Source: Lantana camara (lineage: Eukaryota > Streptophyta > Magnoliopsida > Lamiales > Verbenaceae). Taken from it: a stretch of DNA of 64,000 bases. Of the stretch, positions 13,843-25,409 are shown piece by piece. The translations under genes and the position numbers were made by a program. The notes below the pieces were generated by a model. It made no database searches. It saw only the letters and a program-made list of their open reading frames with translations, and was not told where the DNA came from. Every line of letters begins with the position of its first letter. The first letter of the stretch is position 1. The stretch covers positions 57,417,001 to 57,481,000 of the forward strand of contig CM074864.1 of assembly GCA_037501455.1 (NCBI GenBank). The letters run 5' to 3'.

Positions 13843-15456
13843 TGTAGCACCCGAGCGTGAGGTACCATATCCCCCGCACCGAGACCCGACCCGTATATGA
13901 AATGGAAGTCCATACACGTGCCAAATCCATGGCGAACGGGGACACAACACACACGCTATGCTAGGCGGGACTAACCCTTAAACCAATCAACTCAAGAATC
14001 ATAAAATCAGAGTTAAAGTAAAACGCGGAAGCAATAACGACATAGCATATACAGTGAGCCACCAAGCTCCAAAAATAGATATACAAAAGCATTCCAATAT
14101 TCAACGGCGCTCATGGCCTACAAAAATCATAACGCTCCAAGCATAAACTATGATCAAATACAAGATAACAATGAGAGTATGAACATGTGAGACTGAAAAG
14201 AAGTGCTAAACATAAATGCAAGACCTAGACGACTTGTATTCCCGCCTAGCACTCCTATACCTGCACAAAACAACTGAAAACAACCGGGTTCAGTCTAAAA
14301 GAGACTGGTGGGTATAAAATGGGGCATAAGATATAATATCGCATAAATTAAACACATACATGCAAGCCCTAATCCCGTGTGAAGTTTGATAAGAATTTAC
14401 CAAGTGGTTAAAACAAAAGGAAACATCAACGGGATTACGACATTCATATTCGTTCATAAATGTTCATAAGGGTTTATGGCCCGGCGAGTGGGCGTGCACA
14501 ATCTCCAACCTACTCCTCGTGTAATCATAATCAATTATTCAATCATTCATTATCATACATAAATCTTTTGTGCTCATAAATACATGATCATAATCATTCA
14601 TATACTCCTTCTTCCTCCGGGTGGTGGACGGGCTTGCAAGACCCGGCCACCGGTTCATACATAGGCCAATGGGGGTACATGAATCCCCCAAGGGCACTCA
14701 GCTCCCATGCCTCGCTAAAACTCCTAGCGAGGGCCGGTATCGCCGTAGTTTGGTTGGGACTAGTATATGGGATCCCCGTCAGCCCTTGCTTCCTCGGTTA
14801 GCCACATATACTAAGTCCCGGGGCCCGTGCAATCATAAATCATAAATATCTCGCCAAACATAAGGTAGGGTTTCATAAATAAAAAAGGGTCATACGTTTG
14901 AAATCATTTACCCGAAATGACTCGATATATATAAATATACGATTTTGGCTTAAAACTTTGCACATAAGGGATATATATGGTTCTTTTAACTAGTAGAAGA
15001 AAAACCCACCTTTACCAAAGCAAAAGAAAGGCACAAGCGTCTCAATGCTCGCCCTCGTCTCCGACCAAACCCGAATCTGTGCAAAAGAAAAGGTATGAGA
15101 CTCAATAACCACATATGACGCTCGGCAATGAAGTGAGTATGACATGAATGCATAAATGATCATGTTATATCATAAAAATGTTCATGTGCACTATTAAGAA
15201 ATTTAAAACATATAATCATATCATTCGTTCATATATTTCATTCAATTTCATAAATTCATAAATTCATAACATTCATAATTAGGAATAAAATAAATAAAAC
15301 GTTCAATCAATAGTCGGTAGAATAAATACGCGAAATAGAAATCAAATAATTTCAATAATTGAATTAAATCAAATAATATTTAAAATATATAATAAATATA
15401 TATAATATAATAATAAACATATATAATATAATATATATATAATAATATATAATAAC

Positions 15457-15487
<31 letters not shown>

Positions 15488-17598
15488 ATTAAAATATATA
15501 CAATGTAATACAATACATACTTATACATATAATACATTTATATACATTACACATGCATGCATGCATTATACTATAATATATAAACACACACATGCACGCA
15601 GCACATGCATGCACACACAGAAACAAATCTATACTATATATTATACACATGCATGCAAAATTTCAAGTTTCAAACACAATCATGCACACACACACAAGCA
15701 TAAATATACACAGCCATGCATATAAACACACACAGAACCTATATATATATATATATATACAGCAGCACAGTAGTCCAAGGAAACGCAGCAAAAGTTCAAG
15801 AAAAACGGGGTGACACCCCCGTGTCACCCCCCAAGTCTAGACCGAGACACCCCCGTGTCTCGGTACAGAAATCCTACCCCCAGACTGCACCCCCGTTCCT
15901 CGCCGGAACGGCCAAAAATGGCACTCCCGTGCCTCGCCTGCGCAACCTCCCCTGTTGACAGCAAAAACGCGCAGAAACAGAGCAGCCATTTCCAGCAAGA
16001 AAGAAGGCAACAAAGGCAGCTAAACAAGGTATAAATTATAGCACAAACTCAGTCACAACACACACCACGAAGCCACGAACATGACAGCAAAAGAAGGAAG
16101 AAAGAACTCAGCAAATTGACAGCAAGAATCAGCGTGAAAAACAGGGCAAAACTCGAAGAAAAAACAGGGCATGCTTACACTCAATTAATCCGACTCAGTT
16201 CAGGTCCATAAGGCCATCAAATGTGCAGCAAAACATCAAAAATTCAACAAGTAATTCAGTCCCAAACAAGCTCAAACAAGAAAGCAACCGTACGTGACAT
16301 TCAAGTGAAATTTTCTCAAAATGTCATAAATGATATCTCATAAATATCTCAACCACCATGAAATCAATGACCATAAATGATATAAGGATGTCAAAACAAT
16401 CAATCTCAAGCTTGGAATCAATCAAAACCATGTAAAATCGAAGGAGATCAAGAAATGCCCAAAATTACTCCATTTTCGGAAAAACCGCCCAGAATGATGA
16501 AACCATGCTCAAAATCATGAATGAAAGGATGAAAATGCTCAGAAATAAACATATAATACAATCCTAAACTTACCTTGTTGATTGGAAGAAGTTTGGATGA
16601 GATTTGAGGTCCAAAATCTCCAAGGGATGAAGGGTTACGGGACTGGAATGAAGAGCAGTAGCTTTGGCTGGTGTTTGGGGATTGTGCGAGGGTTAGCTTG
16701 GTTAGGGCTTGATATGTCATGATAGGTGGTTGAGTTAGGGATCTAAAGAATCAAACCATGGTTAATTTGGTTATAGTTTGGACAAGATATGGCTAATTTT
16801 GTACAACAAGGTCAAATTGGTCGCCGATTCGTTTTTCGGTTGGATTTCGGAGGTTCAAACGACTTAGGAAAAATATAAGGCTAAGTTTACTAAACTCGAA
16901 TTTTCGTTACGAGTTCAGCGGAGTTGACGGAACTCGAATCCGAGTTCCCGAGCTCAAGATATTAAATTCGGAACCAAGGGTACGCTAAGTGCTCGTTAGC
17001 CCCCGATTTGGTTCCTCGATTCAAATTAAATTCGTTAACATACCAAATAAATTCGAAAACATAAACCGAGCATATAATCATGTTCATAACACATATATTT
17101 ATGACATATTACAAATTCGTGGCAATTCGATATCATTTCATATAAGAACGATGCAGAAAATGAACAACATGCACATTTTATGCAATTCATGCATAATACA
17201 TTAAAATTCATGCATATACATTAACTCCATGCATAATTCAATAAAAATTATCCATGCATAAATAATAATTCCCATGCAAAATTTAAATAAATAAATAAAT
17301 TCTAATATTAAATAAATTAAATTAGGTCACGTAATTAATTAGCTAAAACATGATTAATTAACATAACATATAATTAGCATAATCATTAAATTAATAATAA
17401 TATAAATAAACATATATATATAATACGAAGTATATATATAAAATTAATAATATTAAAATAAAATATAATATAATATAATAAAATAAAATAATAACAATTA
17501 TAATAAAATTAAATATAAAACACGTAAAAACAATTAATTCGCGCAAATTGGTAAACACATACGTCGTACCTTTACGTCTGAAAAGTCGGGGCGTTACA
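13843..17598 (-). mobile_element. Long LTR-like insertion 1 (probable solo LTR, 3756 bp)
   Basis: Read on the minus strand it starts TGTAACGCCCCG and ends GGGTGCTACA. It is flanked by the 5-bp duplication CACCC (13838-13842 and 17599-17603). No gag or pol is present and no terminal repeats of its own are visible, so a solo LTR is the simplest reading. It shares motifs with the insertions at 18589, 36475 and 55706. The length and ends fit Ty3/gypsy chromoviruses of the Tekay/Del kind (inference). It contains AT microsatellites (about 15457-15481) and CA-rich stretches (15585-15740). Confidence 0.85.
15807..15933. repeat. Cluster of four short hairpins in LTR 1
   Basis: Four perfect short inverted repeats sit within 127 bp. 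They are GGGGTGACAC/GTGTCACCCC (15807-15830), CCGAGACAC/GTGTCTCGG (15842-15863), CCGTTCC/GGAACGG (15893-15911) and GGCAC/GTGCC (15920-15933). The loops are C-rich, CCCC in the first two. It is GC-rich within an AT-rich LTR. Confidence 0.85.
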
Positions 17599-17760
17599 CA
17601 CCCACCACAAGCCTCAATTCCAAATTCCAAACCCTCCCCCACGGCCCACCCACCACAAGCCCCAATTTCAAATTCCAAATTTGGAATTTATAACCCCCCT
17701 CACAGCCCACCCACCACAAAGCTCCCAATTCAAAATTTGAAATTTATACGAACCCCTATC
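17599..17760 (+). repeat. Degenerate tandem repeat in hAT left part
   Basis: About three copies of a unit near 55-60 bp, each with CCCACCCACCACAAGC followed by an AATTC/CAAATT-rich tail. They lie in hAT DNA between the left LTR insertion and the transposase remnant, probably noncoding leader sequence. Confidence 0.65.
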
Positions 17761-18064
17761 TCCCCTAACCAGCAACCACAGTGCAAATGCCTCCATCCCC
17801 AAATCTCAATTGTAAATTCATCCATCTCTCACAACAAATTGGGTAAGTTTCTTTTTAATTTTTTTTAGTTTTAATTTGTGTAAAAATTGAGGATTTTTGT
17901 GAAGTGGGTTACTTTTTAGTTCTTAATTTTTGTGAAGTTGATTGCTTCTGTGAATTCTTATTGAATATTTAAACTTTGTGTTTATAAAATATTCAAACTT
18001 TATATGTTTATTGAAAGTGCTAACTGATGAATTATCTTTTTGAATAGGTGTCGTAGTTTGTAAT

Positions 18065-18475
18065 ATGCATCGGTATTTTAGCAAAAGATCGAAGAGTTCT
18101 GTTGAATCATCAAATTCAATAGCCAACCAAAAAAGAATCAATGTTGGTAGTGTAGAATTCAATCCTAAAGATATAATTAGTGATTCGGGGCTACGAAAAC
18201 CTATTAAAAGTTATGATGTTCGTTTTAGAAATTGCATTTGAAGAGAATATATATCCAAGGGATCTTGCCAACAGCAACTGTCCAGAGAGTATTTTCTGCC
18301 ATGAAATTTATCAAAACTGATTTGCGAAGCAGAATGGGAGATGAATGGCTGAACAACATCATGGTTGTATACCATGAAAGAGAAATCTTCAAAAGAATTG
18401 ATAATGAGACTATTCTACAGCGGTTTCAAGGGATGGCGAATCGTTCGAAAACAATTATCATCTTTAAATTCTAGT
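18065..18475 (+). pseudogene. hAT transposase remnant (zinc finger MYM/TTF type), ends only
   Basis: The ATG at 18065 opens MHRYFSKR, then FNPKDIISDSGLRKPIKSYD, the N terminus of plant TTF-type hAT transposases. A TGA follows at 18239. After a frame change the sequence jumps straight to the C-terminal dimerisation region (ATVQRVFSAM, IKTDLRSRMGDEW, ILQRFQGM). The whole catalytic core is missing. This is a typical internally deleted, non-autonomous copy. Confidence 0.8.
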
Positions 18476-18588
18476 ATCTCAAAAAAATTGTAAAAAAATC
18501 CTATGTAATTGAATATTTTATTTAATTTTTTTTTAATATGTTGAGGTCCAAGAATTTTTCAGCCCGGCTTGCCGAGAAATTCTGTCCG

Positions 18589-21504
18589 TGTGACACCCCG
18601 TATCTTCGGTATTCCAGGTACGACGTCACGAGAGAGTTTAATTCAGTATTTTGTGAATTATGTGATTAAGCATGCTTACGTGTCAACGTGAGATTTATTT
18701 TAATTACGTGTGCTTTAGAATTTAATTAAATTGTACTTGGACTCAATTGTCCAATATTTTCAATTTAGGGACCTAATTGTAATTAGGACGTTTGACCCTT
18801 CGTGGCTATTTGAGCTCGGGAATTCGAATTTGAATTCCGACCCTACCATTGAGCTCGTTTCGATGATTCGAATTTAATGGATTAACCATTTAATTTCTAA
18901 AGCCATTTGATAGCTCTATCATTTTAAAATCCGATCCGTTTGGATCGGATACCGTTTGACCCTACACGTTTTAACCGACCCGTTTACCCGGCCCTAAAAG
19001 GGCCAGCCTTTCCTCTCTCTCCCTCATTGATCGATCAACACAAGCAAGGAAGAGGAGAAGAAGATATTTTTCCCCATTTTGGCAATCAAACCTTTGGCTC
19101 GGGTTTGGGAGATCTAACCATCCGATCAACGACCCAAGGTAAGATTTGTGACCCTTTCGTTACGTGCTTTAATTTGATAGAGCTTTCGTGCCTCGGATTT
19201 GTGTCCATGTGATGAATTGGGAAGATGATGAATAGTAATTGGGGTGTGAGTTTTATATGATCAAGGCCGTTTTACGGGTTCTAATGTGTAGATTTGTGAC
19301 CTACGTGTTTTATTTGGTCCGTGGTATGAATTTTATGCATTTTGGAGTAGTTGGGGTTGTGTTTGTGTGTGGTTTGTGGCTTTTCCGCCATTGTTGCTGT
19401 TTCTGCTTCGTACCAGGTGGGAACGGCCGTTCCCGTGGTGTTCTGGAGTTGGGAACGACCATTCCCAGGAGTCATACCAGGCGATTCTTTACAGAGCCGC
19501 GGGGAGAAGTTCGGGGAGCTGGGAACGGCCGTTCCCAGCTCAAGCGTGGAACCGGAACGGCCGTTCCCGTGAGCAGGACTGCTGAGCATGGCCGTTCCCA
19601 GAGCTAGCGAGGCCGTTCCCGGGCCTGTTCCAGTGTTTTTGTGTGTTTTGTTCATATGTTGTTAGTTCATGACTTCCTTTGTATGCCTAAGTGCTATTAC
19701 ATCATTTTACTTGCATAATTTCATGCAATTTAACTCGTTTATTGAATGTAAGTGTTACGTGACTTAATTGCTCTTGATTGAACATAAGAACATGATCACG
19801 CCTTAGCTTATTATCTTGTATAGCGTTCATATACTTCATGTCATTTATTATACGCATATGTCGTGCGTTTATGTGGTTCATTCACGTGTCTAAGTCTTGT
19901 TTTCGTGTTCAGTTTGTTCAGGTACACCCGGGGTGGTGTTTTGTCGGCCGTGTTGATTCCGGGGTGGATCAAACATAGTGTCTTTGGCCTCTTCGGTGTA
20001 AGGTGAGGTTAGGATATAGTTATACCTTAATGAAATGTGCTCGGTTTTAATGCATGTGATTTAATAAAGCCTTATATGTATGTAAATAAGTGTGAAATAT
20101 GTATTTTTTTGATACGTAAAGTTTTGCAAGTATGTTAAGCAATGTATAAGCCTATCTATGCTTGATTTGGAAGGGTTTGTTATGTTTTGCCACGTGAAGC
20201 TATATGCTTCTAACCGTATACTTCTCATGAGCCAAGTTTGGCAAAGACCGAGTTTGATTGAAACGGAAAGTGGTATGTATACGTATATATGTATAAGCTC
20301 GGTCTGTCTGTCTCTGTTGTAGCGGGATATGATGTGATATGTTATGTTTATGTTGGGCCCCGGAGCTATGGATAAGGAGCCCTCGGGACGGTATAGGGCC
20401 GTCGAGGTTAAGCCTGTGCATAGTCTCCATATGTCTACAGAGGATCACCCCTGAGCTCACCAGGAGGTTTGGTGAAGAAAGGAATCCTGAGGGCTTGAGT
20501 GCTCGCAAGGCGCTCCCCTCGTTTGTCTGGATGGTTTGGGCATATACACCCTTCCATCACCCGGAGTTGAGGATGATATGATATGATATGTATGTAAGTT
20601 TTCTGTTTTGATTCTGATATGTTATGTTATGAGGAGATTGGGGGAGTCGGAGCTCGTACCCGCCGAGTTCTATATTATATGTATGTTATGTTAAGGTTTA
20701 TGAAACGGGGATAGATTCTAAGTTAAACTAAAAGGGAGTTTTTATAAGGTAAGCTAAGTTTTGAATATGTTAAGATTTAATAGGTTTTGCTAAGTTTGCT
20801 CGGTAAGTTAAAATTGGTTAATTTGCTTTTGCTAAGTAAGCCCTATATGTATATCTATCACGGGAAATGATTTAGTGTGCAAAAACTATCCCCGCGTTCA
20901 TGAACATTATGAGTTTGATACGTGCTTTGCTCTTATATATATAGTGTGAGTGCGTTAACCCCTCACTCAGTCGAGTTAAGACTGACCCCTCCCCTTTTAT
21001 ATTTTAGTTTGCAGGTTCTGCTTGGAGTTCGGGCTAGGCGGAGTGTGTCTGTCCTTTGGAGTCTGGTTCTCGAGTCTTTGTCTAGTAGGTTGTCTTGCAT
21101 TTGCTTTTCCTTCTTTCGGCTTATGTATAAAGTATGTTTGAATATGATATTTAGAATTTATATATGAATTGATATGTATATTTCGAGACAGGTGAGGACA
21201 GGTGTGCTTGGATTAGTTGAACCCGTTGGATTTATGATTATTGTTTGATATTCGAAATTAGGTATTTATGCTAGTTGAACCCGTCAACTGCTTATGAATG
21301 TTTTGATTATTGCATGGTTTGTTTCGCTTCCGCATTCTTGTTGTGGTTTGAGTTTTGCTTTCAGGGTCTAAGTTCCGCCTAGCCTAGGTGTGAGTTTGTC
21401 GGTCTCCCGTTCGCCACTGTTTGGTTCATGTACGGACTCTCCATTTCGTATGTGGATCGGACTTTGGTACGGGGGATGTGGTGACCCACCGTGCGGGTGC
21501 TACA
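18589..21504 (+). mobile_element. Long LTR-like insertion 2 (probable solo LTR, 2916 bp)
   Basis: It starts TGTGACACCCCG and ends GGGTGCTACA. The flanks GTCCG (18584-18588) and GTCCA (21505-21509) are a 5-bp duplication with one transition. It sits only a few bases from the right end of the hAT. No protein domains are present; open frames inside are short and unrelated to known families. Shared family motifs near the 3' end are the CAGTC-loop-GACTG hairpin (20967-20985), GCTAGGCGG (21033), CCGCCTAGC (21375) and CCATTTCGTA (21440). Confidence 0.85.
19419..19620. repeat. Array of GGGAACGGCCGTTCCC palindromes in LTR 2
   Basis: Perfect 16-bp palindromes lie at 19419-19434 and 19521-19536. There is a variant at 19451-19466, a 14-bp core at 19554-19567, and half-sites GGCCGTTCCC at 19590-19599 and 19611-19620. 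That is six related sites in 202 bp. Confidence 0.9.
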
Positions 21505-21523
21505 GTCCACCCCTGATTATATC

Positions 21524-22471
21524 ATATATATATATATACAATGAAGAATAGATGAATAGATAATAATAATATGAATTAGGTTATCATGTTTTAATTAAAA
21601 TTCAATAATTTATAAAAGATGTTCACCGTGAAATACGTTTTAACAGAATCACAGTAGATTGAGCATAGTGTGTTTTGAGATGTCATCTCGAATTTGTAAG
21701 AACGGAGTCGATGAGGTTTGTGATAGTTAGTAATTTATTATATACAAATACGGACACAATACGATATAATACGAATACGGTAATATGAGCTTTTTCTTAA
21801 ATTTTGTACGTAAATAACAACGGATATAAATATATAATGTTCAATACAAGTGAGTCACACAACATGATACGAAACGATAAAATAATATTTAAAAAAAATA
21901 TCCATACATCATAATTACTAATAGTTCTGAAATCATCTGCACATGTAAATTAAGTAGTTGGCCTGATGCCAAAATATAATAAATAATTATTAATAATCAC
22001 TAGAATATATAATCACTGTAATATCACTCGAAATAATTATATATACCAGTAAGTCCCGTACATTCGAAAAATTCTTCTATGAACCGGGGCAATTTTACAT
22101 GTTTATTTTGTAGGATGAATAGAGACTAGATTAATAATTTTATTTAAACTTATGTTTATTAATATTTTTGTGAGTTCGGGATTGATGACAAGGCCCGAAA
22201 TGATATTGGATAAAAAATTGATTGTTTATCTCATATTTCTCATGGATCATGAGATAAATAATCCATCATCACATCCCACCACTGATCTCATTACTCATCT
22301 ATATCATCTCATCCCGATCAACAAAGTAAACATACAAAAAATGTACCCACACATCCAATTTTATGTTCATTTTTGTCTTTTTTTTTTCATTTTTTCTTAA
22401 AACCTCTTCTTTGGCTTTTTGTTTCTTCTTTTAATTTTTTTTATAAATTTGATAAATATACAAAACATTAT
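21524..22471 (-). pseudogene. Plant mobile domain gene fragment A (noncoding debris)
   Basis: No reading frame remains. Blocks match the 3' part of the PMD gene region at 50490-50930 and the fragment at 46030-46970. Examples are GAGATGTCATCTCGAATTTG (near 21680) and the ATAATAAATAATxATTAATAATCACTA stretch near 21980. The right part matches 46800-46970 up to CAAAACATTATAAAT, where the Tat element inserted. This shows a duplicated, decaying copy. Confidence 0.65.
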
Positions 22472-22476
22472 AAATG

Positions 22477-23289
22477 TGATGGGGTCAAAATACGATCGTC
22501 CCACGTTAGGACACGTGGCATCACCGAGATGATGACATCTGTCTCCCCAAGGCAGCACCCATCAGCGCACGAGCGCTAAGCACAACGAGCGCAATCCTTC
22601 TTCATGAGTTAAGCCCAACAAGCGCTGTCACTCTCACGAGCGTCCTACATACTAAATGATTGGCACGCCAACGCGCCAAGGGAGCCCTCTTCGAGCGTCA
22701 CACTCCCTCAGAGTGGCCTCCCCTTCGGCTCGTCACTTGAACTGGAGCCTTCATTCCCCCCAGCGGATATCTTGGCCTCCAATACTCCAGGTTGTCACGA
22801 GCGCGCTCTCAAGCCCTCGTTACCAACCACCCAAATGGCTCTCTGACACAACGTACATGCCCGCGCACCTACCACTGTTGCCAGCACCAACTTTTTGCCG
22901 CTTTTGCAGAAGATTCCTCCTAGGTTTCTCTCTCATGGCGCCACGTGTTAGGGCAACATTCGGCCAGGACCACTTGAGGCAAATGACCAAAGGGCCCTTG
23001 ACCCTCAACTATAAATAGCTAAAGTCATCTTCTACACAAGTAAGCATTCTTCATCACTGAAACTGTGACTGAACTTACATTTCTCCTTCATACCTTGAAC
23101 TGACTTGAGCGTCGGAGAGCCAAACTGGGTATCACCCCCAGTTCCCCCAGCTTGGCCTTCTGACTTTTATTGTGCTTGTCCCAACAGGTAGAACCCCCTT
23201 TCTCATTTCCGGCGAAGCTCCGGTGGTTTCCTCCACAATTACAAATCGTAAAGTGATCGGATTCGGACCTTCACATTCTGAACCCATCA
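22477..23289 (+). repeat. Tat element 5' LTR (813 bp)
   Basis: TG...CA ended and almost identical to 34512-35324. It carries the promoter that drives the element, with a TATA box at 23010. Rich in GAGCG/CGCTC pentamers. Confidence 0.95.
23010..23017 (+). promoter_or_regulatory. TATA box of the Tat LTR
   Basis: TATAAATA in a GC-richer LTR context, about 280 bp before the LTR end. The same box recurs at 35045-35052 in the 3' LTR. Transcription would start roughly 30 bp downstream. Confidence 0.7.
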
Positions 23290-23293
23290 TTTT

Positions 23294-23310
23294 TGGCGCC
23301 GTCTGTGGGA
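23294..23310 (+). other. Primer binding site of the Tat element
   Basis: TGGCGCCGTCTGTGGGA starts four bases after the 5' LTR end, where a tRNA primer would anneal for minus-strand synthesis. The TGGCGCC start is common in Tat/Athila elements. I did not assign the tRNA. Confidence 0.7.
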
Positions 23311-23379
23311 AACCGTTCCTCTATCCCTTTCTTCCTTGTTGTTGGTAGAAAAGCAAGCACACTCTTACCCTTAACAATC

Positions 23380-25404
23380 ATGGTTGCTACAAGATCTGGA
23401 GCTGTGGGAGGAGGAGATAATGCCTCCCAGGATGCCAATGTCATTATTCCCTCCACCGCTACTGGTGGAGCCCCGCCTCCTTCCGTCGCCGCTGGTGGAG
23501 CACCTCCCGCCGCTGGAGTGACTCCGCAAGCAGAGTCTTCAATACCTCCACCTACACCGCCGGCACTGCCGATTCCTGCCGCCGCTGGAGGAGTCTCTCT
23601 CTCTGCTCCTCCGCAGCCTGCTCAGAACCCGTGGGTCCATCCCCAGGTGATTCCCGGAATGCAGGGTTACATGATGCCCCCACCTGGATATACCCTCACC
23701 CCGGCAGTTATGGTGCCGCCGGTCCAGCCGTATCATGCTGGTCAGCTCCAACTCCCGGTGGTGGTCCCCAGGGAGATTGAAGGAGTGGAGTTACCTCCAC
23801 TGACCACCCAGCAGTTGAGGGCTCTCTATGCCCAGTGTGAGGTTCAGGCGGCTCAGGGGGCATGGGAAAGGTTCCATTCTATGTACTTTCCCTCTGGGCA
23901 GGCCACTCAAGTTGCAGCCCCTTTGGGCGGACAACAAAACTTTCCCCTCAGAGAAGCCCAGGCTGTCCTGAGGGCGCAACCACCACCACCACCAGCCAGA
24001 GAAGTGCCCCAACAGGAGGGCAACGAGCGTCCCTCCGTAGGCAGGAATAAAGAGCCCACAGAGCGGGTGAATGAGAATGAAGGGGACTCTCATGCCTCTA
24101 GGAGGGGGTCACGAGCCCCCAGACAAGGGGACGTAAATCCTGACATCCTCGCGGCTGTGCAAGACCAGCTGCAGGGTCTAAAGGATATTGTGGGACAGCT
24201 CTCACGAGGGCGTTCAACTCAGATCTCCCCTAGTCGGGATGAACGGGTTGACGCCAGAAGCACCCGTACCAAGGACCCTCCACCAAAGGTCCCCCACCGC
24301 AAGGAGCCGGAGGAAAATTTCGGCACGTATGAGTACCACCCATTGGCGAGGGGTTCACCCCTCGTGGAAGAAGTTCTGATGGCCCAAGCAGGCATAGCCA
24401 AAATCCCCACCTCCATCAACCGTTACGACGGGACAACTGATCCAGCTGAACATCTGGATCACTTTTTACATCTAATGCACCTTTACGAGCATTCCAGCAA
24501 CTACTGGGCCAAAGTGTTTGTCACTTCCTTAGTGGGAATGGCTCAGGAGTGGTACAAGCGACTGCCGCCGCGCTCGATTCACTCGTACGAGGAGCTGGCT
24601 CATGCTTTCCTCAACCACTTCAATTCTTTGAAAGCGCCAGTCACTGCACCTACTGCCCTTTACAATGTGGTGCAAGGCAGGAGCGAGTCTCTGCGCTCGT
24701 TCTTCGCCCGCTTCAACAAGGAGATCCTACAGGTGGAGAGGCCTTCTATGGATTTCTTGATCCCAGTGCTTTTCCAGGCTGTGGATCATAAACAGTATGT
24801 GAGCAAGAAGTTTGCCGATGCCATCGTAGAAAGGAGGCCAGGGACCCTCATGGCCTTAAGAGAAGTAGCCGAGCCGTTCTTCGCGCTCGAAGACATATAT
24901 GGGACGAATGGTCCCCGGCATCACAGTCCGGCCAGGAACGAGCAGCCCCATCACGAGCGGGGACGGGACGTGGCCATCAAGAAGGAGCGCCCTCAAGAGC
25001 GCAAGAGGTCGCCACCACCCCCTCGTCGATTCGAGCGGATCCCGCTCACCAGGCCGAATTCAGAAGTCTACAACCTCTCCGATAAGAAGCTCTTTAAGAG
25101 ACCCATCAAAATGAGGGAAACGGACTCGCTCAGGCGCTCGAACAAATATTGCGCATTCCACAAGCAGAGAGGGCACGACACGGATGAGTGCCGACAGTTG
25201 GAAGCTGAGATTCAGAGGCTCGTCGCAGGGGGCCACCTGAAGGAATTCGTCCGGGTGCTAGAGCGTTACGATGAACGCTGTAACGAGCGCGCTGGAGGAA
25301 GAAGGAGGAGTCCGTCCCGTTCAAAGAGCCCAAGGGGTAGGGGAGCAGTCGCCGGGGCAATAAAGGAAAAGCCCCTGAGCAAGAAAACGAACCTTTCGCA
25401 GTAA
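23380..25404 (+). CDS. gag: Tat element gag polyprotein
   Basis: Structural capsid protein of the element. The ATG at 23380 (MVATRSGAVGGG) is preferred over upstream in-frame codons because the latter overlap the primer binding site. The N-terminal 300 residues are Pro/Ala-rich and low in complexity. The retrotransposon gag domain follows (INRYDGTTDPAEHLDHF at about 24415, AQEWYKRLPPRSI, FLNHFNS). A CX2H-type zinc-knuckle-like stretch comes next (YCAFHKQRGHDTDECRQLE at about 25150). It ends in an Arg/Ser-rich tail at a TAA at 25402. Pol resumes in the -1 frame. Confidence 0.85.
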   Translation: MVATRSGAVGGGDNASQDANVIIPSTATGGAPPPSVAAGGAPPAAGVTPQAESSIPPPTPPALPIPAAAGGVSLSAPPQPAQNPWVHPQVIPGMQGYMMPPPGYTLTPAVMVPPVQPYHAGQLQLPVVVPREIEGVELPPLTTQQLRALYAQCEVQAAQGAWERFHSMYFPSGQATQVAAPLGGQQNFPLREAQAVLRAQPPPPPAREVPQQEGNERPSVGRNKEPTERVNENEGDSHASRRGSRAPRQGDVNPDILAAVQDQLQGLKDIVGQLSRGRSTQISPSRDERVDARSTRTKDPPPKVPHRKEPEENFGTYEYHPLARGSPLVEEVLMAQAGIAKIPTSINRYDGTTDPAEHLDHFLHLMHLYEHSSNYWAKVFVTSLVGMAQEWYKRLPPRSIHSYEELAHAFLNHFNSLKAPVTAPTALYNVVQGRSESLRSFFARFNKEILQVERPSMDFLIPVLFQAVDHKQYVSKKFADAIVERRPGTLMALREVAEPFFALEDIYGTNGPRHHSPARNEQPHHERGRDVAIKKERPQERKRSPPPPRRFERIPLTRPNSEVYNLSDKKLFKRPIKMRETDSLRRSNKYCAFHKQRGHDTDECRQLEAEIQRLVAGGHLKEFVRVLERYDERCNERAGGRRRSPSRSKSPRGRGAVAGAIKEKPLSKKTNLSQ

Positions 25405-25409
25405 TAAAT

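Larger units (their letters stand above)
13733..21515 (+). mobile_element. Deletion-derivative hAT hosting two nested LTR insertions
   Basis: The left end is CAGGGGCGGA. The right end, once the insertion at 18589-21504 is removed, is TCCACCCCTG, a 9/10 inverted match. The 8-bp flanks GTCATGTC (13725-13732) and ATTATATC (21516-21523) match at 5 of 8, and all three differences are transitions. The true hAT DNA is 13733-13842, 17604-18588 and 21510-21515, about 1.1 kb. It encodes only the two ends of a transposase. Both LTR insertions have their own 5-bp target duplications inside it. Confidence 0.75.

Noticed and set aside
15457..15481. TA microsatellite and nearby CA repeats as an origin or matrix-attachment signal
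   Set aside because: Simple low-complexity repeats within an LTR; nothing supports a specific function.
13754..21167. Many 60-120-codon open frames inside long LTRs 1 and 2
   Set aside because: They overlap on both strands, show no known domains, and are broken in the sister LTRs. Frames at 19239-19655 follow the palindrome array rather than a protein.
23293..23379. Earlier ATG (23293) for Tat gag
   Set aside because: It overlaps the primer binding site directly after the LTR; the ATG at 23380 opens the usual gag start.
24121..25114. Minus-strand and off-frame open frames over gag and pol
   Set aside because: Shadows of the element's real coding frames; no independent domain evidence. The antisense gene at 31017-33868 was kept because its exons splice in phase and match a family.
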